NCBI GenBank assembly: GCA_949130485.1
Contig: OX422187.1
Location: 4,922,159 to 4,986,158, forward strand
From: Agelas oroides
Lineage: Eukaryota; Porifera; Demospongiae; Agelasida; Agelasidae
DNA: 64,000 nt
Direction of reading: 5' to 3'
The translations under genes and the position numbers were made by a program. Shown here in pieces: positions 46,301-57,399 of this stretch. The notes under the pieces were generated by a model. The model was not told where the DNA came from, searched no databases, and worked only from the letters and a program-made list of their open reading frames with translations. Every line of letters begins with the position of its first letter. Position 1 is the stretch's first letter.

Positions 46301-49300
46301 AGCCCTGCATCCCTAATTTTGGCAGGACTACTAGCTCTATTTTGTGTGTATACATCCCTCATAGAATGGCTTGAAGGTTTGTATGATGTTGCGGTACATA
46401 AATATGCCAGTTGCAATAATAACATCTTCACTTTGCTTGTTACCTACATGTAGGATGATACTGCTACCATATACATCCTGACTATGTATTCTCAGCATGC
46501 CAGACCCTTCATTTGTGAGGTAAGCTGTTTGAAAATAGAATACATAATGAAAACTATCTTTTCTATTCTAAATGTCTGAAAAGAAATTTGCAGAGGTATC
46601 ATGGTGTACAGTAGTACACCATATGTAGGGATGGCCCTCAAGATATAATGGGTACCGTCTGGCTTGAAATATTGCCCAGAAATAAAATACTAGACCATTG
46701 TTGTTCTTGGAGTTCAGCCAGGACCGACCGATCAGCACTAGAAGGCTACTTCAACCATATTTTGGTCACTTCAGTTTCATTCCTTTTGTGTGCATGACAC
46801 GTAAACTTCAAGGAGTGCTTACAATTTGAATCAGAGTGTAGTTGAGAAGCTTCCATTCTTATTGAATTATCTCCTTTCAAAAAGCGGCATTTCTGGTGAG
46901 AGGGTTTTTTTTGTTTTTGATCTTATTCATCTTCCCCTGGAGAGTTCCTTGGTTACATGGTTGTGGTTGAAATGCCAGGAATGTAGCCAAATAGGTCTTC
47001 TGAAAAAAAGAAGCTCCTGAATGAACTTTCAAGAAAACCTATTTGGTAGCATTCCTTGGTCACACTGATGCAACTCAGACAACCTGAAAATGTGGTTGAA
47101 GTAACCCAAGTGTTTTGCAGTGTGAAACCCCCTACAACTCTTGGCTGTTTACATCCTTTGCATTCCATGCTACGTATTTCATTCATGCTGACATTGTTGT
47201 GGGTAAAGAAGCACAAAAATCAAAATACACTTTAATCCATACTTTGTACAAGAGCAGCCAAAATTGTCAGTGATGCGAGATGACTTTAGCCATCATTTTT
47301 TACTCAAGTCCATGGAATTGTTATGATTCTGATGTGATTTTATCTTGTCATTACTTTATCATTATCATGAACTTGATGACTATGAGATGGAAACAAACTA
47401 TTAATGTTCACAAACATGTTACATCATGTAGGCTAGATCATCAGTGGTTGGTACATTAACATATTAGCTAATGGAGCCATAAGTGTACACAGGAGTCAGT
47501 CTTCTTGGGCTTTCCTTGACAGGCTGTTTGTTTTCTGTTGGCTCAGCTGCCATGTGTTCTTCTGTGGTGGATAGTAGTGGCTCGTACCTTTCTGGGTTTA
47601 TCAACCGGTCTGGCAGGGTGTCAGTATCAGACTCAGTCTCCACATCTGTTTCAGCTTGACGTGCATGCATGCGTCTTTTTAAAATCTCATATTTCCTTTT
47701 TAGGCATTGAGTGATGCCTGCCTTCTTTGCCAATACATAGCAGACGTAGCATATCAGTACCATGTGTGGAACACCCAACAGCAGCATTGTTAGCAAAGTA
47801 TAGAGTGGGTAGCTTCTTGTTATAGGGGTGCTTGTTAGAACTGATAAAACTTCAAGCAAAAGTAGGATCAAAATGTCAAAAGTACACAAAAGGTTTGATT
47901 TGTATGGCCTTGTAATAGCATAGAAACTTGAAGCACTTGCCAACCACAAGGTTTGTCCTAATGAGTTGAGCTTCAGATAATGATGATCTATAAATGAGGC
48001 CACTATCAGTATCCTGAGGATTAGAAATGAGGCAGAAACCATCCTGAAGTCACGAGTACCATTTGTTCCATCTTTGTACTGTCCCTGAAATGATTCTACA
48101 AACATCTGCAGAGCATACCACCTACGAAATCCACAACATGAGACGCACCGTCTGAACAGCCTTGTGGGATACAGAATGAGAATAGTTGTGGGACAAATTA
48201 TAAATATTAACAACACGCAACCAGCTATAGCTGAAAATGTCCGTGTATGGCATTCAACAGTTGGGTCATAATACAAAACACACTTTCGTGGAAGATGTTT
48301 ATTAATTTGATCAGAAAGGTGGTACAACAGTCTGAGGGATACAAATAAGATTTTGGAGAAAGAGAGAAGCAGAAAAGTTGTGAAAGCATTGATTATTGAT
48401 GCTTTTGAGTCCCATGTCCTCCTGAAGTGAGCAAAATGTCTGTGAAATGGCTTCCATAGCCAAACAACTGGTCTAAAGTTCTGGTCATGGAGTTTTATAC
48501 ATACATATGTGATTAAAATGAGAAAGATGGGATAAAATGCCACTAGATACTCAAGCACAAGTGCATGAACATTCTTGATATGGCTGCTTACACAAAATGG
48601 TGGAACAACAGAATGAAAGAAGTCTAAGCTCCATATACCACACAATACCAAAAGCACTTGCACTGCCACATATGGAAATCCTGTTAATACATTCTCAATG
48701 TACATGTGCAAGGGTACATTCAAACGTATTGTGTACACAACGATCTGACTCATGAATACAAGGGCACTTAGTGGAGAGGATGTGGCTCTTATGTGGAAGA
48801 TTACCACCAGAAAGTACATCACAGTTATTGGGAAGAGTTCCAGGAAATAGTACAAGACCCATCCATAGCCATGTCCCCAACACTTACTGCATTCCAGAGT
48901 GTATGAGTATAGCGCAATGCCATAGCCATCTTTGCACTTCCCACACAGAAGGCCTTCTCTGTTTAGTGGCCCACACATGAACTCATTCAGTAAGGACACA
49001 TTATTTGGCAACTTAATATACCAGACACGGTGAACAAGCATAGTATTATTGTAGTGTCCAATATATGGACAAGGTCCATATTCGGTAGCCCCAGTTGTAC
49101 TGTTGTAGGTCATACAATAGCCAAACTGTAGTAGTGGGAAGTCTGACCCACACTTGACAACTTGATATGAATCAGAGCAAGAGCATCCAGTGCTCGACCT
49201 GTTGTCAGGGATGAACCAGGGAGGACAGACATCTCGTCTGGTAGTAGTCTGCTCTGTGAAACTGGACAGAAGGATTACCAAGAAAGATGACAAAATTGCT

Positions 49301-52300
49301 TTCATGACTCGATACTTGCATGTAGACTGGGTCCCAAGCAATGGATAGTTACATCCAACCTATGTGTAGCTAGATACTTGCTTTTTAACTCACAACTATA
49401 ACTAGCTCATCTATTCGTCCAACTGCCTTTAGTTGGCTATAGAAAGTACTATGTATGCTGAAGCAGTACAAATGATCTATTGAGCAAGGTATATATTGTC
49501 CCTTGGAAGTTTGTATCCTTGTCTTGTTACCAGGCATGTGACTAGTAATTGGTTATCAGCTAAACTTGTCTGAAATCTGATATATTGTTTTGTTTGTCAG
49601 TATACATTGTTGGCAAATTTGCTATGTGTTCTAAATATCGTGCTTATGCAGTTTCTGAGTACAGACCAACAATGTATACTGTATACCTTGTGGTTTGTCA
49701 CTTGTGTGCACAGGGGGGTTGTCTTGCACATGAAAGCCTGAGCAGTGTTGGGTGTGTATTGCATGTTGCTGTGCATGGAGAGTGAGTTATGTTGTGTATG
49801 TTTCATTGCCACTGAGCATGGCAGGTATGGTCGGTCTTGTATGCAGAAGCTGCATGTGAGGTGCACAAGCAGTGCTGGTTGTGTAGTGCATGTTGGTGTG
49901 CATGGAGAATGGGTTGGTTAGTATATAGTGGGTATGAATTGTCTTGTGTGTGAAGGCTGTGGAGTGAGCTGTATGGAGTCCGTAAGATGTGTTGGTGTAC
50001 ATGGAGTGTGAGGTATATATGCATTTGTAGACTTATTGCTACTGAGCATGGCAAATATGGGTTGTCTTGTTGTGCATGAAGTACAAGTATAGGCTGATGT
50101 GCATGTAGTGCATTTTGTGGTGTACATAGTTGGCAAAATGGCACAAGATGTAGGGATGGTGTAAAAGTATTGTGGTATCATTCCCTATCTTGTTTGGTTG
50201 GTTTTGAGGGTTGTTCAGAAAACTTTTGTAGGCTTTTTTATATTGTAAACAACACCTAAAAAGATCTCATCATGATCGCAGAAGGCCACTGCTCCATGTT
50301 AAAGCATGCTGTCATGATTATTTTGGGATATGACGTCTTTTACTTTGTCTCTGCAGGCTTATAAACGGAACATGACCTATCCTAGATATGCATTCATCAC
50401 ATATGGTTGGTATAGAAATCACTGGTGGGTCCCCCAAGGTGATATAAACTGCACAGTGCAAGAAATGGAGAAAGTCCTTAATCACTCTCTGGCCCTCTTT
50501 GCATATCCAAGGATTCAAAATTCTCTGGATGTTGTTGACGCTGGAATAGTAAGCACATCAATGATATTGTATGTGTAGTTTATTGGTCAGTAAGCAGATT
50601 CTCAAAGAGAACTATCTTATAAACTATAATACTTAGCAAGCTTTCTTTGTATAAGTTTGTTAGGTTCACATGTGTACTTAATGCACATGGGTTGGTAAGG
50701 TATTATATTCATGGAATTTGTTCCAAACTTTTGTCACAATTTGCTGAATCACTTAACTTTTCTTCCAATTAGTACCTATCATCAATAAATCAACCTTTGT
50801 TACAGAACCTTGCATGGCTGCAAAACCAGACTGAAGAAATCCTCAACAATACACAGTTTATGGGGCGCTATGGGTACATCCCAAATGCTGAGCAATGCTT
50901 TGATGCAACATGGGCTTTTGCCCTTGCACTTAACAGGACAATGCAGGGTAATTGTTACATACAGTCTAGTTTCTTACTAAATAGATATTTGGACTAAGGT
51001 GTGCTGGCCTTTTTTTGACTGCACCTCCACACTGCATGATTGAAATATTCTTATATAACATACCGAAAGGAGTGGTTAAAGCCTAAGAACTATGACGATG
51101 ATAAGGTATACTGCTCTAGTTTGTGAAAATGGAGCCAAACAGTGGCTATTAGTAAGGGACCTAGCTGCATATTGTCTGCAATACCTAGCTACTAACACAA
51201 TTGTGGGCTGATGATTTATTTTCCCCTTCAGACCTCCAGTCTGACCAGGATCTTAATGACGAAGCTAAACATCAAGCCAATATCACTGAAGATAGGCTCT
51301 TCACGTTAGAGGACTTCACATATAACAACAGTGGTGTCGCAAACAGGATCTTCAACCACTTGAGTCAAATTGAATTCACTGGAATCACAGTAATAACATT
51401 CTTATGCAATGGTCATAATAATTATGTACATTGATGAACAATTGCAAATATATACAGCATCCTAAATGGTTAGGATAAGTGAATAAGACATTTGTGTAAA
51501 ATATTGCACATGAACACTGCTGTAACATTTTAATTGTAGGGCTCTGTATCATTCCGAGAAGATGGTATAAGGACTGTAAGCAGGTTACGTGTGCAGCAGT
51601 ACCGGAAAGGCTTGTGTGATCCTGGTACGTTTTGTTATCTAATACAAACTAACATCCTTTCTTGCTGCATCACAATTCTATTTCTTATTTTCCTGCAGAG
51701 ACAGGGTGTCTGGCAAAAATGGATATTGCATCTGTATTTGTGGGAAATAACACCTTTCAATTCAACTACATCAGTGGTGAAGACAACAGCACAACATGGC
51801 CACGTGAGCCTTTACATTCATGTTTGGTACTACATATCAATTTTACAATTCTGCTAATTTGAGGATCTGACTTATTGTATTGCTATATATAAACTGCTGA
51901 TTTGAATTTCTGTCAGAGAAAACTGGTTTTTTGCATCAATTATAATAAATATAGTAATAAATAGGAGATTGCTGTGTCCACCTACACATTGTATTTCACC
52001 TCCTACAGACGGTATTCCTCATGATGGAACTCCAATAAAGCAGACAGTTGTCATTGCTGTCCCACTCACAGTTGTGATGTATCTACTAGCTACCACTGGA
52101 GTCGTGTTCACCCTCATCTGCTTTGGATTCACAGTCTACTTTAGGAAATCAAAGTAGGTATTAAGTTAACGATTATATTTTGTTGTTGAAAGTTGAGTAT
52201 ATGGAGCTGCAGCCATTCCTTTGAGGAAGCCACTATATACATATTCTATACTCTAGCTGTTCATAGTGTAAATGTTCCATAGAGCTTCTGTGCAATATTC

Positions 52301-54657
52301 TCCCAAGTTGTGTTACACTAGTGTCTGTGCAATACATGATAATGCACTTGTGTGGCCTGGGGAGTATTTTCACTCATCCTCTGGACTCATAAAAATACAT
52401 CCCCACACTCGTGCAATTTCTCCTGTATTGCACAAAACTAGTGTAATAAGATATATATATCTGCACACACATTATTGTATGCTAATAAGCCTCACACTGA
52501 AAGCGGAAGGAGAAGCTCTACTATTCTCTGCTGTGTATGAGCAGCCTACGTAGTTTTACCTGAAACAGCTTAGAGAACACTGTGCCAACCACTATACCCA
52601 TGGTATTGCTGTCCACACCTACCGTGTGGCAAGTATGAGGCAGTGCCAGGTATTCATGCTCTCAAACAGTGGTGACCATATTGTGATATCAATGTGTTGA
52701 CTTGAGGTGCACGTTACATGATCCAAACATAGGTACTTAGCTACAGCATGTACAATTCAGATGTGCCAGGTGGAGCTCACTCAAACTCACCCCATGCTGT
52801 TACGTTTCCACTATGGCCAGAATACAACCCCCTCTATTCTGTACTGCACACTTGGAACTTCAATTTGAAGCTGGATTTGTTAACTAACTAGTTATGTTAT
52901 GTACACTGACTAGCAGTGCATAGCATGTACAGTCTTGAAACAGCTGCACTGTTTTGATCATAATGTATCCTTTGCAGGCTTATACGACTAACAAGTCCCA
53001 ACCTAAACTACATCATCTGTGGTGGTGCTTTAATGCTGTATATTTCAGTGTATTTCTATGCAATACATGCTGCAGAACCTGAAGCTGCAACTACAATTTG
53101 CTTTGTGAGCAGTGAGCAGTGAGCACCAATAAACACAGCCCATGATACAACTTGCAATTTTGATGTTTATTGTGTGGATTAAATGTTGCTTGTAGAGTGG
53201 ATTTCACTGTTGCTTGCATGCCATTGTTCCACTAACTGTTCTTGTGATCAGTTTACACTGTGTTTTGTTACTGGTAATAGTTCCGCACATGGCTATCAGC
53301 AATCGGATACTCTCTAGCCTTTGGGCCTGTTCTTGGAAAGATGTGGAGGGTCTACTACATATTCACTAACCCAAAGCCAAAGAAGAAGTGGGTATGTCCC
53401 GGTTGCATGGAATGTGTGAGGTATATGAATGGACTTGGATTCACTGCATGTGTAGTGTGAGATGGGTTAACAAGATGAAGCATTGATTGCAATTACCCAC
53501 AATGCATGCACATGCAGACTATCAAAGACTGGCATTTGGTACTCCTTGTTGTGTTTCTGGTGGGAATTGATGTTACAATCCTGATCATAACAGCAGCCAT
53601 TCCGTCTCTTCGCTTGAGAGCCAGAATTGTGCCAAACCAAGAAAAGCTATTTGAAGTGTCTGGAGTGAGTGTGTTGCTATAAATGTAGCCTTCAGGAGGC
53701 TAGCAATTACATCACTTGCTTTCCTATATATTATGTTGCAGATTGGCCAACGCATAGAATACTTTGTGTACATCTGTACTTCCAACACAGTGTTGATATG
53801 GCAGGGCGTTGTGTTTGGCTACAAAGCTCTGCTACAGATCATTGCAATCTTTTTGGCTTTTGGCACCAGAAAAGTCACGATTGAAGGACTGAATGATGCA
53901 AAATACATTGCAGGGATTATATATGTCACCTCAATTGTTCTTGCTGTTCTTATTGTGAGTTTTGTGACCCTGGATGTCTACTTGAATGCACTTGCTGCCG
54001 TGTATTCAACTGGATTCACAGTCTTACCAACTCTGATTATGGGATTTGTCTTCATTCCAAAGGTTCGTAATGACTTTGCAAGACTGTTTGCTTTCATATT
54101 TTGTTGTGGGAAGTTCAATGAATTACTTACAATGCCTGTATGTTTCTACCATTCTTGACTCCCTGCTACAAAGATGGTGGCACTTTACAAAGACCCAGAA
54201 GGGGAAACTATATTTCAAGAGACTGGAGTATCAGTCCATATGGAGCGAAATCGGACTGGAGTTCACAAAGTCACTATCCTGGAGAAAAAAGTTGAGGAAC
54301 TCAAGACAGAACTTGCCAAGTATCAGGTAATGTTGACCAAGGAGCATAAGTTGTCTTTCTCTATTGTGAAGTTCTGTTTATCCATTGATAGTGTGTTATA
54401 TAGGTTTATCCTAATGGTCCAATATGAAACACAGCCAAAATTTTCATAACAGTTCATTTTTGCTAGTGTACAGAAACATGCATGCATACTTGTTTTGTTC
54501 TGAAACCCTCACTGACTTGTTCCAGCAGGTCAAGAATACAGAACCCTCTGGTGTATCCAGTGCAAGTGCTACACAAGTGCCTACAAATGAAGATCCCAAC
54601 TCAGAAATGCAACTGGAGTCCCAACCATCAAATGGTGCCAAACCAGCTGGACAATGA
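40323..54657 (+). CDS. Metabotropic GABA-B-like receptor (class C GPCR), 18 exons
   Basis: Exons: 40323-40444, 43591-43744, 43951-44091, 45373-45543, 45907-46032, 46454-46519, 50357-50548, 50806-50947, 51232-51389, 51540-51624, 51699-51803, 52009-52153, 52978-53104, 53281-53391, 53518-53664, 53742-54062, 54174-54326, 54529-54657. All have GT/AG borders and compatible phases, giving 864 residues. Exon 1 encodes a signal peptide (MVGLLAWFGASLLAAIPLGG). Exons 2-11 form the Venus-flytrap ligand domain (INANPHLLPGYTL; YGWYRNHWW). Exons 12-16 hold seven membrane spans, with KLIRLTSPNLNYII after span 1, conserved Cys before span 3 (TTICFFRTW) and in loop 2 (YICTSN), and FIPK closing span 7. Exon 17 has a heptad-like coiled coil (VTILEKKVEELKTELAKYQ), as in GABA-B dimers. 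The ligand cannot be read from sequence. Least sure: the weak donor GTTCGT at 54063. Confidence 0.9.
40445..43590 (+). other. Intron 1 of the GABA-B-like gene
   Basis: A 3.1-kb intron. Phase continuity supports it: exon 1 ends in AG and exon 2 begins with G, together AGG (Arg), giving ASDNRTPLHVSL across the join. Apart from the transposase remnant at about 42,000-42,830 I see no feature I can name. A short motif ATCGACCAGCATC recurs at about 41155 and 41733. Confidence 0.7.
42000..42830 (+). pseudogene. Pogo/Tigger-type transposase remnant
   Basis: Three recognisable parts in order. First, an N-terminal helix-turn-helix-like stretch (KRKQWTESQMVAALKAIESG, INETTHDHGIPATTY, then KDRVSG in another frame), about 42019-42170. 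Second, a piece in a further frame (EKRLEEGYDLFVDADYVCW), about 42259-42315. Third, an open C-terminal tail at 42448-42690 with SARLLTSAELLAVLKEKEKK and a long charged coil that continues in another frame to 42823. The catalytic DDE region is missing between the first two parts. HTH plus a charged tail is typical of pogo/Tigger/CENP-B-like transposases. Frameshifts and the internal deletion make it dead. It lies in intron 1 of the receptor gene. Confidence 0.7.
47464..49341 (-). CDS. Multi-span cysteine-rich membrane protein, intronless
   Basis: An uninterrupted 625-codon frame. The second Met (codon 13, at 49305) begins a good signal peptide (MKAILSSFLVILLSSFTEQ), so the true start may be there. 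Next is a Cys-rich ectodomain of about 130 residues with N-glycosylation sites, ending in an EGF/laminin-like pattern (MCGPLNREGLLCGKCKDGYG...LECSKC, residues 122-154). About nine or ten hydrophobic segments follow between residues 160 and 540, with YKDGTNGTRDFR (422-433) and ITRPYK (476-481) between them. The tail is a basic helix (CLKRKYEILKRRMHARQ) and an acidic, polar end. The layout resembles an uncharacterised membrane-protein family I associate with sponges. Function unknown; sensor or channel-like is only a guess. It lies antisense within intron 6 of the receptor gene and has no introns, so retrogene origin is possible. Confidence 0.85.
   Translation of the reverse strand: MLGTQSTCKYRVMKAILSSFLVILLSSFTEQTTTRRDVCPPWFIPDNRSSTGCSCSDSYQVVKCGSDFPLLQFGYCMTYNSTTGATEYGPCPYIGHYNNTMLVHRVWYIKLPNNVSLLNEFMCGPLNREGLLCGKCKDGYGIALYSYTLECSKCWGHGYGWVLYYFLELFPITVMYFLVVIFHIRATSSPLSALVFMSQIVVYTIRLNVPLHMYIENVLTGFPYVAVQVLLVLCGIWSLDFFHSVVPPFCVSSHIKNVHALVLEYLVAFYPIFLILITYVCIKLHDQNFRPVVWLWKPFHRHFAHFRRTWDSKASIINAFTTFLLLSFSKILFVSLRLLYHLSDQINKHLPRKCVLYYDPTVECHTRTFSAIAGCVLLIFIICPTTILILYPTRLFRRCVSCCGFRRWYALQMFVESFQGQYKDGTNGTRDFRMVSASFLILRILIVASFIDHHYLKLNSLGQTLWLASASSFYAITRPYKSNLLCTFDILILLLLEVLSVLTSTPITRSYPLYTLLTMLLLGVPHMVLICYVCYVLAKKAGITQCLKRKYEILKRRMHARQAETDVETESDTDTLPDRLINPERYEPLLSTTEEHMAAEPTENKQPVKESPRRLTPVYTYGSIS
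49690..50130. repeat. Degenerate tandem repeat
   Basis: Loosely repeated blocks of about 100-230 bp. ACTGAGCATGGCA occurs at about 49811 and 50041; GTGCATGGAGA or GTACATGGAGT occurs near 49770, 49898 and 49996. The sequence is rich in TGTG and GCATG. The antisense strand gives false ORFs rich in His, Thr and Cys. Confidence 0.6.
50134..50205 (+). repeat. Dispersed repeat, copy 1
   Basis: GGCAAAATGGCACAAGATGT to TTTGGTTGGTT closely resembles 62876-62946 in the same orientation. Shared blocks include AAAATGGCACAAG, TGTAGGGAT, AAAGTATTG and GTTTGGTTGGTT. The ends of the element are not clear. Confidence 0.7.
54523..54530 (+). promoter_or_regulatory. NAGNAG tandem splice acceptor, exon 18
   Basis: The last intron of the GABA-B-like gene ends TTCCAGCAG|GTCAAG. 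Use of the first AG would add one Gln before VKNTEPSG; use of the second omits it. Both keep the frame. Confidence 0.6.
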
Positions 54658-54961
54658 CAGGTGGCACCTGACTGTTAATAGCTTGCTGTGTATTTTCATT
54701 TCCTTGTGTGCACTTTATGCACTAATATTAGTTACATGGAAATACAGAAATTGCATTATATAGGCATTCCTGTTTGGAACAAGAGTTGCACTTTCTTTCT
54801 GCATTGAGAATGCATTTCTTGTACATGTACAGTAGCTATAGTACTAAGTCCAATGTTTTGGCTTGAAGACTTAAATGTGGATAACTGAGTTCAGAATATC
54901 ATGGAAATTGTGACCGGTGAAACAGCTGGCTGGTATATCACTTGATTTACTTCATGATGTG
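54658..54961 (+). other. Region downstream of the GABA-B-like stop
   Basis: Probable 3' UTR and flank. I find no canonical AATAAA polyadenylation signal here, and nothing else recognisable. Confidence 0.4.
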
Positions 54962-55100
54962 ATGTAGTGAAGTGCATGTGACATAATGAATTGCATGTGA
55001 CATAGTGAATTGCATGTGACATAGTGAATTGCATGTGACATAGTGAATTGCATGTGACATAGTGAATTGCATGTGACATAGTGAATTGCATGTGACACAT
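54962..55100 (+). repeat. 19-bp minisatellite
   Basis: About seven tandem copies of GAATTGCATGTGACATAGT. The first copies differ by one or two bases (ATGTAGTGAAG, ATAATGAA); the central ones are identical. The last copy decays into GTGACACATTGC. Confidence 0.95.
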
Positions 55101-56667
55101 TGCAGGGATTCCCCTCTAACGGATGTACTAAAGTTGGAATGGCCTTGTTCCCAGACCACTGTAGCAGTGTTAGAAATGTTCATTTTTGAAAACATGTTTC
55201 TACAAAATTTATGCTAATGACATCCCAATTGCAAATATGACATCCTCATCACTCCTAAAGTTATTTGAAACTCCACCCTTCACTGGAGAACCTTCAGGGC
55301 CCGGGTGGATGCACTGAGTTGGAGAGCACTACACCCTTGGTTATCACTTACATATGTTCAGCACTTCAGTCTGGCTGTCGCTGTTGCTATTGTAAGCAGT
55401 CCGAAAAACTGGAAGGCCTGTGAACAAAGCTAGCCCAAGACTACAGTGACCAACAAGTAGCTCTGTGCATAATGTCCAGCTTTGATGTAACTGAGAGAGA
55501 AGAATGTTCCATCTAGTGAGCAAACACCCCCCATGCAGCACTAGCCACTGGATCGGAGATGGCTCCTTTATTTCATTCGTGGAGTATAGATATATGCTGT
55601 CAGTGAAGCTAGGCTGAACTTTCTCCCTATGAAGACAGTCGCTCAAAGAGCAGGAACCGTTATAGATGGATACAACCTGCATCACAACCAGAGACTCTGG
55701 GTCATGTCCTCAATGCTTGAACACCCAACACTGGACTCATGTGAGAGACATAATGTGATCCTGCAGCGACTGGTGAACCCTAGTTCTATGAAAAGGTTAG
55801 AGGACATTACACAATCAGCATTATTGCATGTAGGATCCAAACAACAAAGAAATCGCATTGATTGAGATTTACGCTCAGTGTACTTTTGATTGTGAAGGTT
55901 GTTGCAAATCCCAGTAGCTTTTATTATAGGTGCAAAAAGTGAATTGTAGCTACTCGCAATGTTTCTAGGTGTTAATACCTGCCAACAATGTCCACAACTA
56001 GCAAAGCGACGGTTGAAACTGCTGCATCTTTTAAATTTGGAAACCCTACCTGCGTATTGGACTCCGAGTGCAGTCTGAACATTGCATTAGCGAGTCCAAA
56101 TGATATTCATAACAGTGAAAAATTGCGTAACCCTTTTTGGAGCAGAAGTGCTATATTGAATGCGGCACCGTTGTATGTGTCTTGCAAAAACCCGCACCCA
56201 CAGTCGAAATTTCGGCCAATAGCCTTACAACGCACATCAAATTGAAGCGCAATTCTGCTGGTAAGAACAATCATGTTTTTAAAATTCTACCTTTTTTTGG
56301 TGTTTTAGCCGCTTTTTACAAGTTTCACTGGACTTCTAAGGTATATGCAACTTTTACCATGGGAAATAGGTTTCTTGGGGTGCAGATATCAATTATTTGG
56401 GTTGTATTTTCCGTCAAAACAGTCACACTACTGTACGCTAATTGAATACCAAATTCGTAAATCAACTTTCCTGCATGGAGTATCATAGGACCGGAAATTT
56501 TAGCGGTCGAAAATATTCGTGGATGCATGATTGCAATGTGTTTAGCAAAATAATTCGCGGAAAATTACTTCCCGTCCCACGGTATGTCCTGAACTCCACG
56601 CGCGGAAGCCACGCCCATTCGGCGTGGTGTATGTGCATTCCAGTGGGCTACCCCAAAAACTAAGCAT
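55101..56667. other. Unassigned sequence
   Basis: No recognised gene. A plus-strand frame at 55629-55865 (78 codons) and another at 55988-56245 (85 codons) have no recognisable motif, no clear splice context and no supporting neighbour. TTGTTCCCAGACC near 55137 resembles a MULE-type terminus like those elsewhere in this window, without a partner. Confidence 0.5.
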
Positions 56668-56676
56668 GCTTGCACC

Positions 56677-57023
56677 TAGTCTCGTCCCCAGACCCCCCTT
56701 CAACCCTCCAAGAGGAAAAGGGGGTCTGGTGAATATAGTACAAAATTTTTGTACCTCCGTGGAATTTCGGCGGCACAATCTGATTGGCTGATTTGGCAAT
56801 TATCTCACCTGTACTGGGCTTCCTTACCTCAAACCACTTAGCTTTACTCATCACACCTTTACAGACCTACTTAGCACACCTCCAATTTGCTGAAGCCCAG
56901 CAAGCGACTTCAAAGGCTTCGCTTTTAGCGGAATCCATAGCAATGGCTAGCCCATGGTGTGAGGCTGTACTATATTCGCCAGACCCTCCTTTCCTCTTTG
57001 GAGGAAGTCTGGGAACGAGACTA
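56677..57023. mobile_element. Short MULE-like element, 9-bp target duplication
   Basis: 347 bp, starting TAGTCTCGTCCCCAGACCCC and ending AGTCTGGGAACGAGACTA. The terminal inverted repeat is about 55-60 bp, including TCTGGTGAATATAGTA against its inverse. The flanks are a perfect 9-bp direct repeat, GCTTGCACC, at 56668-56676 and 57024-57032. It belongs to the same family as 35522-36680 by terminal sequence. No coding capacity. Confidence 0.9.
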
Positions 57024-57032
57024 GCTTGCACC

Positions 57033-57396
57033 AAAAACTGAGCATGCTGCAAGATGGGTGGTAAGTTAGCGTCAGTACGTATTTGGGAGCGAGACCGACT
57101 CACTAAGAGAGATACTACTAAGATGCATGCAAGAACGTCGACGTCACCGAGTATTCAACGGCCATATATATCTACAGGAACGCAAGGTGAACCGTGTGGC
57201 TGCTGCAGCTCTGAACATTGTAGCTGGCAGAGGTGTGTGTGGTGCTGCTGTCGAAGTGGACCCAGGGCTGAGAAGAACCCAGCAGGTGATGACCTAAACT
57301 GCATGGTCCGTATTTGTTCCAAGTAGCTACATGTCACTTCCTCCACGCATGGGGAGATGATATACCGGTATGTCATGCTGTGTCGAATCACTTTTA
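57033..57396. other. Unassigned sequence between two transposons
   Basis: Holds a 90-codon plus-strand frame (57054-57326) with a Cys-rich CGCCSSEHCSWQRCVWCCC. The frame has no recognisable start context and no known domain. I do not call it a gene, but an exon cannot be excluded. Confidence 0.35.
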
Positions 57397-57399
57397 TTA

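Larger units (their letters stand above)
46520..50356 (+). other. Intron 6 of the GABA-B-like gene, hosting another gene
   Basis: A 3.8-kb intron between exon 6 (ends ARPFICE|GTAAGC) and exon 7 (starts after TCTCTGCAG), phase 0 on both sides. It contains the minus-strand membrane-protein gene at 47464-49341, about 940 bp of unassigned sequence before it, and a degenerate tandem repeat and a dispersed repeat copy after it. Confidence 0.85.

Noticed and set aside
49597..50181. Several minus-strand ORFs rich in His, Thr and Cys
   Set aside because: They overlap each other in different frames over a degenerate tandem repeat, with no recognisable motif.
54891..55195. Minus-strand ORFs with repeated CNSLCHMQFTMSHAIHYVT
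   Set aside because: Translation of the 19-bp minisatellite.
57054..57326. A 90-codon Cys-rich ORF as a small secreted protein
   Set aside because: No signal peptide, the start lies next to a transposon boundary, and no motif or splice context supports it.
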